Shown: positions 17,722-24,519, numbered from the stretch's first letter. The stretch is 31,676 nt of DNA from Lachnospiraceae bacterium UBA2864 (GCA_002350525.1 DEFA01000021.1:155781-187456); one strand, 5' to 3'. Numbers and translations: made by a program. The notes: generated by a model not told the origin, from the letters alone.

Positions 17722-17786
17722 CATTTACGATAAAAAAATGTACGTTTAGGATAAAAAAAAGAAAAACGGATAAGTTGTAATATAAT
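17722..17786 (+). promoter_or_regulatory. LytTR-type operator and promoter of agrD-lanM2
   Basis: Direct repeats CATTTACGA (17722) and CGTTTAGGA (17743) are 21 bp apart. The latter extends to TACGTTTAG, a full match to the AgrA half-site consensus. A consensus -10 TATAAT begins at 17781, exactly 38 bp after the start of the second repeat, as at 7587. No -35 is visible, consistent with activator dependence. Confidence 0.8.
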
Positions 17787-17828
17787 AGTACCTGTAGTTA
17801 ATTATTCGTTTTGCAGAGGAGGCAAAAA

Positions 17829-17996
17829 ATGAAAAAGAGGGTTATAACAGGAATTGTAAAAGTTATCGGAGACAAGATGATCCGAGAGGCAGGAAATGGT
17901 AACAGTACATATAAGAGTGTTTGTTTTACATTTCATGAAGTAGAAAGACCTGAATGTCTGAAGAAGCTTGATCAGGAGAAAATGGCAAAACAGTAG
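17829..17996 (+). CDS. agrD: AgrD-type autoinducer peptide precursor
   Basis: A 55-residue peptide with the three parts of AgrD. First comes an amphipathic basic N-terminus (MKKRVITGIVKVIGDKM). A short segment with the ring cysteine at residue 32 (STYKSVCFTFH) follows. The acidic, proline-containing tail (EVERPECLKKLDQE) strongly resembles the EVEVPKEL of staphylococcal AgrD. AgrB should cut after about His36 or Phe35, giving a small thiolactone (ring CFTFH or CFTF) with an N-terminal tail of unknown length. A second Cys at 42 lies in the discarded tail. AGAGGAGG precedes the ATG at 17829, and the in-frame TTG at 17811 lies upstream of that site and is rejected. The gene is 15 bp before lanM2, so the signal and a synthetase share a transcript. 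Confidence 0.88.
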   Translation: MKKRVITGIVKVIGDKMIREAGNGNSTYKSVCFTFHEVERPECLKKLDQEKMAKQ

Positions 17997-18011
17997 AAGA
18001 CACCGGAGGAT

Positions 18012-21000
18012 ATGATGTTACTGTACGATAAAGTTTCCGAAGCAGATGTTTGGAAATATTGGCAAACTCTGTTTCCGGAGGTAAAGAAGGAACGTGATCT
18101 GAATAGAATACTAAACACATGTGAGCGGTTTGACGAGAAGGAGCTTCGTGTGTTCTGGATAAGTCATAAGGCAGATACTCATGAATATATGAACTGGCTT
18201 TCGGATCATAAGGGAACCTTTGAGTATCCGGAAGACTGGGTGAACTTTATATCGGAAGATCATATAAACAATATATTCTATCCGCTCTTTCTATATAAAA
18301 AGGATGGGATAGAAAAGCTGTCGGATAGAATATATAACAGCCGGATTTTTGAGGACGGCCCAGGAATAAGACAGGCAGTGATGGAAGAAATCTGCCTGAG
18401 ACTTCGTGAAGTTTCCCTGAGAACCTTTATAACGGAGATTCATGTGGAAAGTGCCGGAGGAAGACTTAACGGAGAAAATCCGGATGACAGATTCTGCGAC
18501 TATGTTGACGGAAGCTGGTGCTCTGCGGACTATGTGAGAAAGTTCTATTCAGAGTATAAAGAACTTTTGGAACTTCAGCTGGTTATCTTTGATAACACGC
18601 TTGATTCAAGTATTGAAATGATCGATCGTCTGGAGAAGGCGTATCCGAAGATACTTAAGATTTTTGATTTCGGGAACAGAGTTCTTGTAAGGGGTATTAG
18701 ACAGGGACTCGGAGATTCTCACAGAGGCGGAAGATCCGTTGCTGAGATTGAGTTTACAAACGGAAAGAAGATCATATATAAGCCGAGAAGTCTCGGAGCC
18801 GAAAGAGGATTCAGATTTTATTCCAAGGCTGTTAACGAAGGACTTCGGTTGGGTGAGAAGGCTCTGTATGAAACAAAGCTTCTCGACCTGGGCGAATACG
18901 GATTTATGGAGTTTATAGATCAGGCAGAGTGTAAGACGAAGAAGCAGACAGAAAACTATTTCTATCGCTCAGGTATTCTTATGGCCATGCTTTACTCCTT
19001 AAATGCAAAAGATATTCACCATGAAAATCTTATAGCTCACGGTGAGTATCCGGTAATGATCGATCTTGAAGCATTGTTTCATTCTAACCTTGAACATGAG
19101 AGTGTCAAGGTTGAAAAATCAGCATATGAAATTGCACTTGAAGCGATTGATGATTCGGTGTATTCCATAGGGCTTCTGCCGTCGGAACTGGTCAATCCAT
19201 TTGATAAGGACGGAGAGTCGGTAGATATAAGCGGATTCGGAGGAGACACCGAACAGGTATCTCCTTTTAAGGTACTTATGATACAGAACAGGAATACCGA
19301 TAAGATATGTCTTGCGAAATCGACTTATATGATAGAGCCACAGAAGAATGTGGTGAGGCTCGGCGGAAAAGCGGTTGATGCAGCGGAATACAGCAGCTTC
19401 ATCCTGAAGGGCTTCGAGGATGCATACGGTTTCGTAGAAAATCATAAAAGAGAGCTGAAGGAAAATATCGGACTATGGTTTGATTCGGTCTGTACAAGAG
19501 TTATATACAGACCGACATATATATATACAAGACTGATGTTTACAAGCTGTCATCCTGATTTTATGAGAGAGAAAGTGCATAGATATGTTCTTATGCACCG
19601 CATGGCTTATAAGATCAAGAAACAGGAAGAAGAACTGGTAAGGTCGGAGATCAGAGACATGATGAACGGAGATGTTCCGTTCTTCGAGATAGATATCCAT
19701 TCCGGAAAATTAAAGAATTCGGAAGGAGCGGTCTTACCGCTTTATTTCAAAAAGACTCCCCTGGATTCGGTGGAGGAGAAGCTGGCGGTAATGGACGATG
19801 CGGATCTTGAGAGACAGAAGTCCATTATAAGCCACGCATTTCTTTCAAAAAATCTGAGAGACTACAGAGATATCTGGCTTACAGGAACAGAGTGGGCAGA
19901 GGAGAATAATATAAAAACAGATATAGAAAGAAGAGATGCACAGTGCCTTATGACAGCAGAGGATATCGGCGATAAGCTTCTGTATGAATCAAAGGAGTCT
20001 TATGTAGACGGTAAGAAGGAACTGGCATGGATCAACTACACGCCGGTCGGACATGACCGTATACGTTATGAGTATGGTGTGGTCGAAAGTGATCTTTACA
20101 GCGGAACAACAGGAATAGGTCTGTTCTTACTGTATCTGTGGAAGGCTTCAGGTAAAGAAAAATATCTGGAAGGCGCATACGGATGTATCCGTCCTGTAAT
20201 CCGAAGGATGCACCGGATAGAAGACGATTCGTGTTATCTGACAGGTCCGTTCAATGGCCTCAGCGGATATATATATGTATTCAGTAAATTCTACCTGTTA
20301 ACGGGTGATGAAGAAATGTATGACGCCGTATTATACGGACTGGATAAGATGAAGAAAATCTACAGTCGTGATACGAGCTTTGACATTATAAGCGGTTCGG
20401 CCGGAGCAATCAAAGTATGTATAAGCCTTAGAAATAACTTTAAGGGAATAATAAGAGAAAACGCGGATGAACTGATGCGGTTACTTACAAAGCATCTTAT
20501 CGAACGGTGTACCGAGACGGCACAGGGTGAAGTTTCCTGGCAGAGCGGGATAAACGATCATATGTATACCGGATATGCGCATGGAAGCAGCGGAATCGAA
20601 GAAGCGCTTTCCGAAGTTTATGATATATATCCGTCAGAAGATATAAGGAAAGTACTGGACAGATCACATCGTTTTATGAAGAAAATGTACAACCCGGACA
20701 GAGCCGACTGGAAAACTGTTTTCGGAAAAGAACAGTATTCATGCGCATGGTGCCATGGCGGGCCGGGGATTATATACAGCCGACTGAAGCAGATGAAGAG
20801 AGGGTTACTTAAAGAGGATACCGGAGATGAATTTACCCGAATTCTGTCTCATATAAAGGAACGCGCTCTCGGTAATAACATATGTTACTGTCACGGAGAT
20901 ATCGGTAATCTTGAGATGATCCGGAAAATAGCGGGGATGATAGGGGACGCAGAATTAAGTCAGAAATGTAAAGATACTTTCAGAAGTATAGTTCCGAAGA

Positions 21001-21125
21001 TTCCGGAGTACATCGAAAAGAGGCCGCTTCTGTCATATGGATTTATGCTGGGAATAAGCGGTATCGGATATGCACTTCTTTCGGCAATATCAGAGGATGT
21101 TCCGTCAGTACTAATGTTGGAATGA
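18012..21125 (+). CDS. lanM: Class II lanthipeptide synthetase LanM (second copy, 1037 residues)
   Basis: A second complete LanM, about 120 residues longer than the first. The dehydratase half has GLGDSHRGGRSV near 232-243, YKPRSL, DIHHEN at 334-339 and MIDLEAL. The cyclase half has zinc ligands Cys914 (AWCHGGPG) and Cys960-His961 (CYCHGDIGN), with YAHGSSGIEEAL as the LanC histidine segment. The start may be ATG 18012 or the adjacent ATG 18015, because GGAGG at 18005 is only 2 bases from the former and 5 from the latter. It lies between agrD and an immunity-type ATPase. With LanM1 it forms the expected pair of enzymes for a two-peptide lantibiotic. The pairing to alpha or beta is not decidable here. 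Confidence 0.95.
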   Translation: MMLLYDKVSEADVWKYWQTLFPEVKKERDLNRILNTCERFDEKELRVFWISHKADTHEYMNWLSDHKGTFEYPEDWVNFISEDHINNIFYPLFLYKKDGIEKLSDRIYNSRIFEDGPGIRQAVMEEICLRLREVSLRTFITEIHVESAGGRLNGENPDDRFCDYVDGSWCSADYVRKFYSEYKELLELQLVIFDNTLDSSIEMIDRLEKAYPKILKIFDFGNRVLVRGIRQGLGDSHRGGRSVAEIEFTNGKKIIYKPRSLGAERGFRFYSKAVNEGLRLGEKALYETKLLDLGEYGFMEFIDQAECKTKKQTENYFYRSGILMAMLYSLNAKDIHHENLIAHGEYPVMIDLEALFHSNLEHESVKVEKSAYEIALEAIDDSVYSIGLLPSELVNPFDKDGESVDISGFGGDTEQVSPFKVLMIQNRNTDKICLAKSTYMIEPQKNVVRLGGKAVDAAEYSSFILKGFEDAYGFVENHKRELKENIGLWFDSVCTRVIYRPTYIYTRLMFTSCHPDFMREKVHRYVLMHRMAYKIKKQEEELVRSEIRDMMNGDVPFFEIDIHSGKLKNSEGAVLPLYFKKTPLDSVEEKLAVMDDADLERQKSIISHAFLSKNLRDYRDIWLTGTEWAEENNIKTDIERRDAQCLMTAEDIGDKLLYESKESYVDGKKELAWINYTPVGHDRIRYEYGVVESDLYSGTTGIGLFLLYLWKASGKEKYLEGAYGCIRPVIRRMHRIEDDSCYLTGPFNGLSGYIYVFSKFYLLTGDEEMYDAVLYGLDKMKKIYSRDTSFDIISGSAGAIKVCISLRNNFKGIIRENADELMRLLTKHLIERCTETAQGEVSWQSGINDHMYTGYAHGSSGIEEALSEVYDIYPSEDIRKVLDRSHRFMKKMYNPDRADWKTVFGKEQYSCAWCHGGPGIIYSRLKQMKRGLLKEDTGDEFTRILSHIKERALGNNICYCHGDIGNLEMIRKIAGMIGDAELSQKCKDTFRSIVPKIPEYIEKRPLLSYGFMLGISGIGYALLSAISEDVPSVLMLE

Positions 21126-21141
21126 TTTACGAGGTATGGAT

Positions 21142-22011
21142 ATGAGCTATGTATTAAAAGCTGAGGGGATCAGCAGAAAAGTAAAAGATTTTCAGATACT
21201 TAAGGATGTTTCGTTCGAGTTAAAGAGAGGCGAGATAGTAGGACTTATAGGACCGAACGGAGCAGGTAAGACAAGTATCATGAAAATCCTTGTAGGTCTT
21301 ACAAGGAATTATACAGGTGAAGTCTATATGGACGGTGTAAATGATATCGGAAGTATGATAGAGACACCGAACTTTTATCCGTATAATACCGGATACCAGA
21401 ACCTTATGTACTTCGCTGGACTGAACGGAGTAAGGTCCAAGAAGGTGAATGAGCTTCTGGACCTGCTCGGCCTTATGGATGCAGCCAACAGAAATGTAAA
21501 GACGTATTCTCTCGGAATGAGACAGAGGCTCGGCATAGCTCAGGCGCTTCTTAAAGACCCGGATGTGCTTGTTCTGGATGAACCGACAAACGGACTCGAT
21601 CCTGAAGGAATATACGAGGTCCGTGAATATATAAAGAAGATAGCAAATGAAAAAAATATAACAGTGCTTATATCCAGTCATCTTCTGGGTGAACTTGAGA
21701 AAATGTGTGACAGGGCGATCATGATCAAAAAAGGTGAAGTGATAAGCGTAATGGACTTCAGCAATGACATTAAGAAGAAGCAGATCACCTTTGTCATAGA
21801 ATGCCTAGATACGGAAACCACACAGGAAATCCTGAAAGAGCACGGATATGATGTTATAAGTGCCAACGAAGTGGAAGTACGTGTCAGAATAGGAGCCAAG
21901 GAGAAGACAGATATTGCAAGACTTCTGTCATCCAAAAAGGTTGTAATGACAGGACTATATGAAGCATGCGAAACGCTTGAAGATACTTTCCTTGAACTTA
22001 TGAGAGCATAA
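21142..22011 (+). CDS. LanF/BcrA-type immunity ABC ATPase
   Basis: A 289-residue ATPase with Walker A GPNGAGKT (37-44), signature YSLGMRQR (122-129) and Walker B VLVLDEPTN. The usual Q-loop glutamine is replaced by a glutamate segment, MIETPNFYP near 72-80. This E-loop is described for lantibiotic self-immunity LanFEG transporters such as NukF, which supports an immunity role. A C-terminal accessory domain of about 80 residues follows. The start is placed at ATG 21142, since GAGG at 21131 is spaced 7 bases from it but only one base from the ATG at 21136. No permease adjoins it. The lone permease at 7681 is the likely partner, under an identical operator (inference). Confidence 0.87.
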   Translation: MSYVLKAEGISRKVKDFQILKDVSFELKRGEIVGLIGPNGAGKTSIMKILVGLTRNYTGEVYMDGVNDIGSMIETPNFYPYNTGYQNLMYFAGLNGVRSKKVNELLDLLGLMDAANRNVKTYSLGMRQRLGIAQALLKDPDVLVLDEPTNGLDPEGIYEVREYIKKIANEKNITVLISSHLLGELEKMCDRAIMIKKGEVISVMDFSNDIKKKQITFVIECLDTETTQEILKEHGYDVISANEVEVRVRIGAKEKTDIARLLSSKKVVMTGLYEACETLEDTFLELMRA

Positions 22012-22087
22012 TGTGATGATATATGGTAAACTTGAAAGCGTCGGAACCCATAACATTACTGATTTCAACGAGACATAGGGGGTATCT

Positions 22088-22810
22088 ATGATTAAGATTT
22101 ATTTATGCGAAGATGACAGCGAACAAAGAGAGAAGATGAAGACAATAATCGAGAATATTGTCCTCATGGAAGATATGGATATGGAACTGTGCTGTGTTAC
22201 CGACAGTCCGTATACCGTACTCGAAAAGGTAAAGGAAAACAGTGAGGTCGGTCTTTATTTTCTGGATATAGATCTCGGAACCGATATGAACGGTATCAAT
22301 CTCGCAAGGGAACTCCGTTTGTATGATCCGAGAGGTTTTATAGTCTTTGTGACGACTCATTCCGAGATGAGCTACATCACATTTATCTATAAGATCGAGG
22401 CTCTTGATTTTATATTGAAGGATGATCCGGAAAATCTGGGTAAGAGAGTTTTTGAGTGCATACAGGAAGCACAAAAAAGATTCATATCGGAGCACAACAA
22501 GGTTCAATCGGTCTTTTCGATAAAGGTCGGTGAGAAGGTTTATTCGGTTGACTACGATGACATTCTGTTTTTCGAGACGTCGGCAAACGTTCATAAGATT
22601 ATCCTTCATTGTAAGAATCGCCAGATGGAATTTCTCGGAAAAATCAAGGATATAGAAAAGGAAGTAGATGAGAGATTCTATAGGTGTCATCGTTCTTTTC
22701 TGGTAAATAAGGATAATATTAAGGAGATAGATTTTAAGAACAGAATGATCTATATGGTCAACGGAGAGGAATGTATGCTTTCTTCCCGTATGATGAGGGG
22801 AATAAAATAA
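22088..22810 (+). CDS. agrA: LytTR-family response regulator (AgrA-like)
   Basis: A 240-residue regulator with a receiver domain, acidic pair Glu8-Asp9/Asp10 and phospho-acceptor Asp60 in YFLDIDLG, followed from about residue 140 by a LytTR DNA-binding domain (KVYSVDYDDILFFETSANVH, and RCHRSFLVNKDNIKEID). This is the AgrA architecture, and it is the only LytTR gene in the window. It is therefore the best candidate both for the AgrC partner and for the protein that reads the 21-bp repeats at 4673, 7587 and 17722. It follows the ATPase gene by 76 bp without an obvious promoter or terminator, so it probably lies on the agrD transcript and is autoregulated. GGGGG precedes the ATG. Confidence 0.88.
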   Translation: MIKIYLCEDDSEQREKMKTIIENIVLMEDMDMELCCVTDSPYTVLEKVKENSEVGLYFLDIDLGTDMNGINLARELRLYDPRGFIVFVTTHSEMSYITFIYKIEALDFILKDDPENLGKRVFECIQEAQKRFISEHNKVQSVFSIKVGEKVYSVDYDDILFFETSANVHKIILHCKNRQMEFLGKIKDIEKEVDERFYRCHRSFLVNKDNIKEIDFKNRMIYMVNGEECMLSSRMMRGIK

Positions 22811-23578
22811 TTGAAGAATAAGATTAAGATATTCGTGTACACCGGAAGCTGTAATGCTCATTCCACAACGGCAAAGCTTGCCGAACAACTGGTAAGTACT
22901 ATAGATGAGATCACAAAGGTAGATGTAGCTGCGGATTTTTACAGCGGAAGCAATACTCTGATTAAAGAATGCGTGGGATGTACACAGTGTTTTATTCAGG
23001 GAAGATGTGCACTGGACGCTCGGGATGATATGCCGGTTCTTCGACAGAAGATGATGGAGGCAGATTGTATAATCCTGGGAAGTCCGGTGTATTTTCATGC
23101 GGTTTCGGGGAACATGAAAACCTTTATGGACCGACTGTCGAGCTGGACACATACGATGGAATGCGCGGGAAAGATCGGAGCGGTAGTTGCTGCTTCGGGA
23201 GGGAACGGTCTGAATTATGTAACGGATTATCTGAAGAAATTCATGGATTATCTGGGGATAGTTAATCTCGGTTCGATAGGAGCGGCAACATATAATGAAA
23301 GCTATATGACGGAGCAGAAGATAACCGAAAGTCTCCGCCCTGAATTTACGGAGGTGGCGGAGCGGATCCGGGCGATATATGAAGAGGGAGAAGTACCTCA
23401 GCCGGATGATCTGCAGAGACAGGTATTTCTCATGAACAACAAAAAGTATAAAGAGCTTGAAGAGTATAGAGATAATGCAGCTGAAATAAGAAAATGGCTG
23501 GATAAGGGATATACTTCCTATAGCGGATTTGATGACGTGATAAGAGATAGGTTTTTCCCTGATAAATATGATAAGTAA
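22811..23578 (+). CDS. Flavodoxin-fold NAD(P)H-dependent FMN reductase family protein
   Basis: A 255-residue flavoprotein with the iron-sulfur-flavoprotein/FMN-reductase pattern. It has an N-terminal FMN-phosphate loop (VYTGSCNAHSTTAKLA), a Cys-rich insert (CVGCTQCFIQGRCAL) of the type that in some relatives binds iron-sulfur, and GSPVYFHAVSGNMKTFMDRL, which contacts the flavin. The C-terminal third (after about residue 180) is charged and helical. It starts with TTG at 22811, immediately after the regulator's stop, and GAGGGG lies at good distance. Placed inside the lantibiotic locus just before the precursors, it could reduce dehydro residues (as flavin-dependent LanJ enzymes do) or help keep cysteines reduced. 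Both are inference, and it could also be unrelated to maturation. Confidence 0.82.
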   Translation: MKNKIKIFVYTGSCNAHSTTAKLAEQLVSTIDEITKVDVAADFYSGSNTLIKECVGCTQCFIQGRCALDARDDMPVLRQKMMEADCIILGSPVYFHAVSGNMKTFMDRLSSWTHTMECAGKIGAVVAASGGNGLNYVTDYLKKFMDYLGIVNLGSIGAATYNESYMTEQKITESLRPEFTEVAERIRAIYEEGEVPQPDDLQRQVFLMNNKKYKELEEYRDNAAEIRKWLDKGYTSYSGFDDVIRDRFFPDKYDK

Positions 23579-23590
23579 GCCCATGTATAC

Positions 23591-23617
23591 GAGTGCCATA
23601 GCGGCACTCTTTTTTTG
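23591..23617 (+). terminator. Terminator after the flavoprotein gene
   Basis: GAGTGCC/GGCACTC forms a 7-bp stem with a 5-base loop, followed by eight T. It isolates the precursor genes, which must therefore have their own promoter. Confidence 0.92.
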
Positions 23618-23641
23618 CTTTATTAATGCTAAGTGTAAAAT

Positions 23642-23750
23642 TACGTTTATTAGTCTTAAGTGTTATAACGAAGGACACGGCATAACGAAAAAGATTAAAA
23701 TATTTCATTCTGATACATAAACGTAGAAATGTGCACTTCTTAGGTATAAT
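23642..23750 (+). promoter_or_regulatory. Promoter region of the lantibiotic precursor genes
   Basis: A consensus -10 TATAAT lies at 23745..23750, with no good -35 17 bp upstream. TACGTTTAT, a full match to the LytTR half-site consensus, occurs at 23642..23650 and again inverted at 23717..23725 (ATAAACGTA). A weaker relative, 21 bp from the inverted copy, overlaps the -10 (23738..23746). The repeat-to-(-10) geometry seen at the other three promoters is not reproduced, so regulation here may differ. An activator is likely, but which one is not certain. Confidence 0.5.
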
Positions 23751-23792
23751 CATACTTGTAAAAACAAACTAATCGAAAAAGGAGGTAGCACA

Positions 23793-24005
23793 ATGAACGA
23801 TTTTTCAGAAATCAAGGATCCCGTACTTAGAGAGAAGGTACAGACAATTATGTCAAACCCAAGCGGAGATGTTTCTGTAGAACTTACAGAGCAGGATATG
23901 GAAGCTCTTGCAGGTGCAGGATGGTATGCTGACTTAAGCGCCAGCCTTGGAAACAAGGGTAAGTACTGCACACTTACAAAAGAGTGTCAGGCTTGCTGCA
24001 GCTAA
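23793..24005 (+). CDS. lanA1: Two-peptide lantibiotic precursor, alpha component
   Basis: A 70-residue precursor. The leader ends LTEQDMEALAGA, and cleavage after GA at residue 42 gives a 28-residue core, the same length as haloduracin alpha. The core aligns with it position by position: SLGNKGKYC (haloduracin CRLGNKGAYC, one residue longer) and CTLTKEC (haloduracin CTLTVEC), the mersacidin-like lipid II-binding ring. Predicted rings by analogy are Ser7-Cys17, Thr18-Cys23 and Thr20-Cys27. Two differences stand out. The N-terminal disulfide cysteines of haloduracin (positions 1 and 8) are Gly and Ala here, and position 26 is an extra Cys (QACCS end). The ATG follows GGAGG by 7 bases. There are no ATA codons, suggesting strong translation. 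Confidence 0.93.
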   Translation: MNDFSEIKDPVLREKVQTIMSNPSGDVSVELTEQDMEALAGAGWYADLSASLGNKGKYCTLTKECQACCS

Positions 24006-24040
24006 TCACATTTGAAAAAAATCTGTAAAGGAGACAAAAC

Positions 24041-24223
24041 ATGGAAGATTCAAAGAATGTACAGATGAATGCACCTGAAGGTGAAGTAAATGAGAAAGAA
24101 CTTCAGGAGTTAGCAGATGCTGAAACACCTGATGGTGGTACACTTGCAGAGGCTACAATTGCTATCACAGTTGCTCTTTCAACAGGCTTCTGTCCATCAT
24201 TTAAGTGCTCATCACAGTGCTAG
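24041..24223 (+). CDS. lanA2: Two-peptide lantibiotic precursor, beta component
   Basis: A 60-residue precursor with an acidic leader (EVNEKELQELADAETPDGG) and a classic Gly-Gly site at 32-33, leaving a 27-residue core. The core begins TLAEATIAITVAL, a hydrophobic Thr/Ala-rich stretch, and ends STGFCPSFKCSSQC. That tail corresponds to the CPTTKCTSQC end of haloduracin beta and its lichenicidin counterpart. Plausible rings are Ser14-Cys18, Ser20-Cys23 and Ser24-Cys27, with the last two i to i+3 as in the family. The fourth, N-terminal ring cysteine of haloduracin beta is missing. It lies 35 bp after the alpha gene with its own AAAGGAG site. The beta peptide normally joins the alpha-lipid II complex to form pores. 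Confidence 0.93.
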   Translation: MEDSKNVQMNAPEGEVNEKELQELADAETPDGGTLAEATIAITVALSTGFCPSFKCSSQC

Positions 24224-24252
24224 TTCACTGATAGAGTAAGATGTTTGACACT

Positions 24253-24271
24253 GCACCGATCATATCGGTGC
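24253..24271 (+). promoter_or_regulatory. Stem-loop between beta precursor and downstream gene
   Basis: A perfect 8-bp stem (GCACCGAT/ATCGGTGC) with a 3-base loop lies in the 79-bp gap and has no T-run after it. It may be a partial attenuator or a 3' stabiliser that keeps precursor mRNA in excess over the small membrane protein. Confidence 0.55.
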
Positions 24272-24302
24272 GGTGAGCAGGCATCGGAAAGGAGACCGAG
24301 TC

Positions 24303-24491
24303 ATGAAAATAGTTAAGGGATTTATAATCACAGTACTTGTTCTGGCTGTTCTGCTGGTTGTAAATATAATCTGCAACAAGAACGGAATTGAACTTAATTC
24401 CGTAGGAACCGGTACGATTTCAGCTGTTGCCGCAATGCTTATCTATGGTGGACTTACCAAAAAAGATAAGAAGGAAAACGAAGAAAAATAA
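24303..24491 (+). CDS. Small membrane protein, candidate lantibiotic immunity peptide
   Basis: A 62-residue protein with two hydrophobic spans (FIITVLVLAVLLVVNII, and VGTGTISAVAAMLIYGGL), a short loop between them (CNKNGIELNS) and a highly charged lysine/glutamate tail (TKKDKKENEEK). AAGGAG lies ahead of the ATG at 24303. It is the third gene of the precursor operon and is followed by a terminator. Small membrane proteins encoded directly after bacteriocin structural genes are often self-immunity factors (LanI or enterocin-immunity style), so that is the best guess. I do not recognise a specific family. Confidence 0.7.
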   Translation: MKIVKGFIITVLVLAVLLVVNIICNKNGIELNSVGTGTISAVAAMLIYGGLTKKDKKENEEK

Positions 24492-24519
24492 TATTCCGTA
24501 TTATAGATTATTTAAGATA

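Noticed and set aside
22016..22078. A 20-codon open frame (MIYGKLESVG and on) in the gap before the LytTR regulator gene.
   Set aside because: No proper ribosome site, no cysteine and no family resemblance; probably spacer.
22103..23599. A 498-codon open frame on the minus strand opposite the regulator and flavoprotein genes.
   Set aside because: Its translation has no recognisable motif and biased composition, and both plus-strand genes show full catalytic motifs. It is a codon-bias shadow. The same applies to the long minus-strand frames at 24631..25302 and 25484..26068.
23686..23750. A pair of degenerate repeats (CGAAAAAGA at 23686, ATTCTGATA at 23707) at the 21-bp/38-bp positions expected from the other promoters.
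   Set aside because: The proximal unit matches the consensus in only about three of nine positions, no better than chance, so I did not call it an operator.
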